From CAZJFH01 sp964545205 (lineage in GTDB: Bacteria > Pseudomonadota > Alphaproteobacteria > Rhodospirillales > Magnetospirillaceae), in NCBI GenBank assembly GCA_964545205.1, contig CAZJFH010000079.1:1-22246 (forward strand): a stretch of 22,246 nucleotides of DNA. The letters are read 5' to 3'. Shown here one piece after another: positions 21,961-22,246 of the stretch (position 1 is its first letter; each line of letters starts with the position of its first letter). The position numbers and the translations under genes are program-made. A model generated the notes under the pieces. The model did no database searches and was not told where the DNA came from. It worked only from the letters and a program-made list of their open reading frames with translations.

Positions 21961-22246
21961 GAGCGCGGGCGTCCCGCCCGCCAGGCGCCTCAGGCGGCCG
22001 ACGGTGCGGGCGAGAATCCGCGCCGGTCAAACAAAAGGCACCCCTTAGCGCCTCCATCTCGGCCCGGTCCCGGCCGGGTACCGGCAAGCGGCAAATGCCC
22101 TGGGAGCGCGGGCGTCCCGCCCGCCAAGCGCCTCAGGCGGCCGACGGTGCGGGCGAGAATCCGCGCCGGTCAAACAAAAGGCACCCCTTAGCGCCTCCAT
22201 CTCGGCCCGGTCCCGGCCGGGTACCGGCAAGCGGCAAATGCCCTGG
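21961..22246. repeat. 143-bp tandem direct repeat running off the window end
   Basis: Two full units, 21961-22103 and 22104-22246, are identical except for one base (G at 21984, A at 22127). A partial, diverged copy of the unit end precedes the first unit (about 21940-21960). The window stops exactly at a unit boundary, so more copies may follow. Each unit starts with the hairpin-forming GCGGGCGTCCCGCCCGC shared with the element after boxA, and also contains a terminator-like hairpin and the palindrome CCCGG/CCGGG. The period is not a multiple of three and no frame continues across units, so it is not coding. Together with 21815-21960, in which I see no gene, it makes a gene-free stretch of about 430 bp. 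Confidence 0.93.
22029..22053 (-). terminator. Terminator-like hairpin inside each 143-bp unit
   Basis: On the minus strand the stem AGGCGC/GTGCCT (one G-T pair) with loop TAAGGG is followed by TTTGTTT. The same structure recurs 143 bp further on (22172-22196) in the second unit. It resembles a modest intrinsic terminator pointing leftward; a function is unproven. Confidence 0.4.

Noticed and set aside
21875..22230. Possible repeat-protein frames within the tandem array
   Set aside because: The 143-bp period is not a multiple of three, so frames shift between units; apparent products are composition artefacts.
21961..22246. CRISPR array
   Set aside because: There are no short repeats with unique spacers; whole 143-bp units are near-identical and no cas genes are present.

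Overview
The window is GC-rich and reads as a chromosomal segment of an alphaproteobacterium, most likely in or near the Rhodospirillales. This rests on a PopZ-type polar organiser, the pcm-like / rhodanese / tolC / popZ run, BoxR-controlled aerobic benzoyl-CoA genes, and interspersed palindromic repeats typical of such genomes. No rRNA, transposase, integrase or CRISPR array was found. Two tRNA genes (Asn-GTT, Cys-GCA) lie at the left edge on the minus strand with a clear promoter and terminator.

Layout. (1) 1-3.75 kb: two tRNAs, a Pcm-like methyltransferase, a single-domain rhodanese, TolC and PopZ with a long Pro-Glu linker. (2) 3.75-4.8 kb: a MarR-family regulator divergent from a DsrC/TusE-family protein with one C-terminal cysteine; two inverted repeats lie between them. 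(3) 4.8-11.6 kb: an aerobic benzoyl-CoA module: boxR (minus), an alpha/beta hydrolase, a 55-residue YegP/DUF1508-like gene too short to be found easily, then boxC-boxB-boxA. Three TGCA-N6-TGCA-like sites share a TATAGT core and sit before boxR, the hydrolase and boxC; they look like BoxR operators laid over -10 boxes. (4) 11.6-14.9 kb: pyruvate formate-lyase (pflB) and its activating enzyme (pflA), overlapping. (5) 15.0-17.7 kb: valS. (6) 17.7-20.9 kb: a PocR-PAS histidine kinase translationally coupled to an L,D-transpeptidase, then an exported protein of unknown function. (7) 21.0-22.2 kb: bacteriohemerythrin, a 75-residue unknown, and a 143-bp tandem repeat that runs off the window end.

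How the parts fit. BoxA/BoxB epoxidise benzoyl-CoA using O2 and NADPH, and BoxC opens and cleaves the ring. BoxR represses them until benzoyl-CoA accumulates. Benzoate-CoA ligase and the semialdehyde dehydrogenase BoxD are not here, so the pathway must be completed elsewhere. Pyruvate formate-lyase is destroyed by O2, so two metabolic modules with opposite oxygen needs are adjacent. PopZ and valS, which as I recall are often neighbours in alphaproteobacteria, are separated here by the whole 11-kb regulator/box/pfl block, which looks like an accessory insertion. The most interesting leads are the BoxR operator set, the MarR/DsrC-like pair, the box/pfl juxtaposition and the PocR kinase/transpeptidase coupling. 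I do not see clear evidence of a wholly new defence or mobile system.
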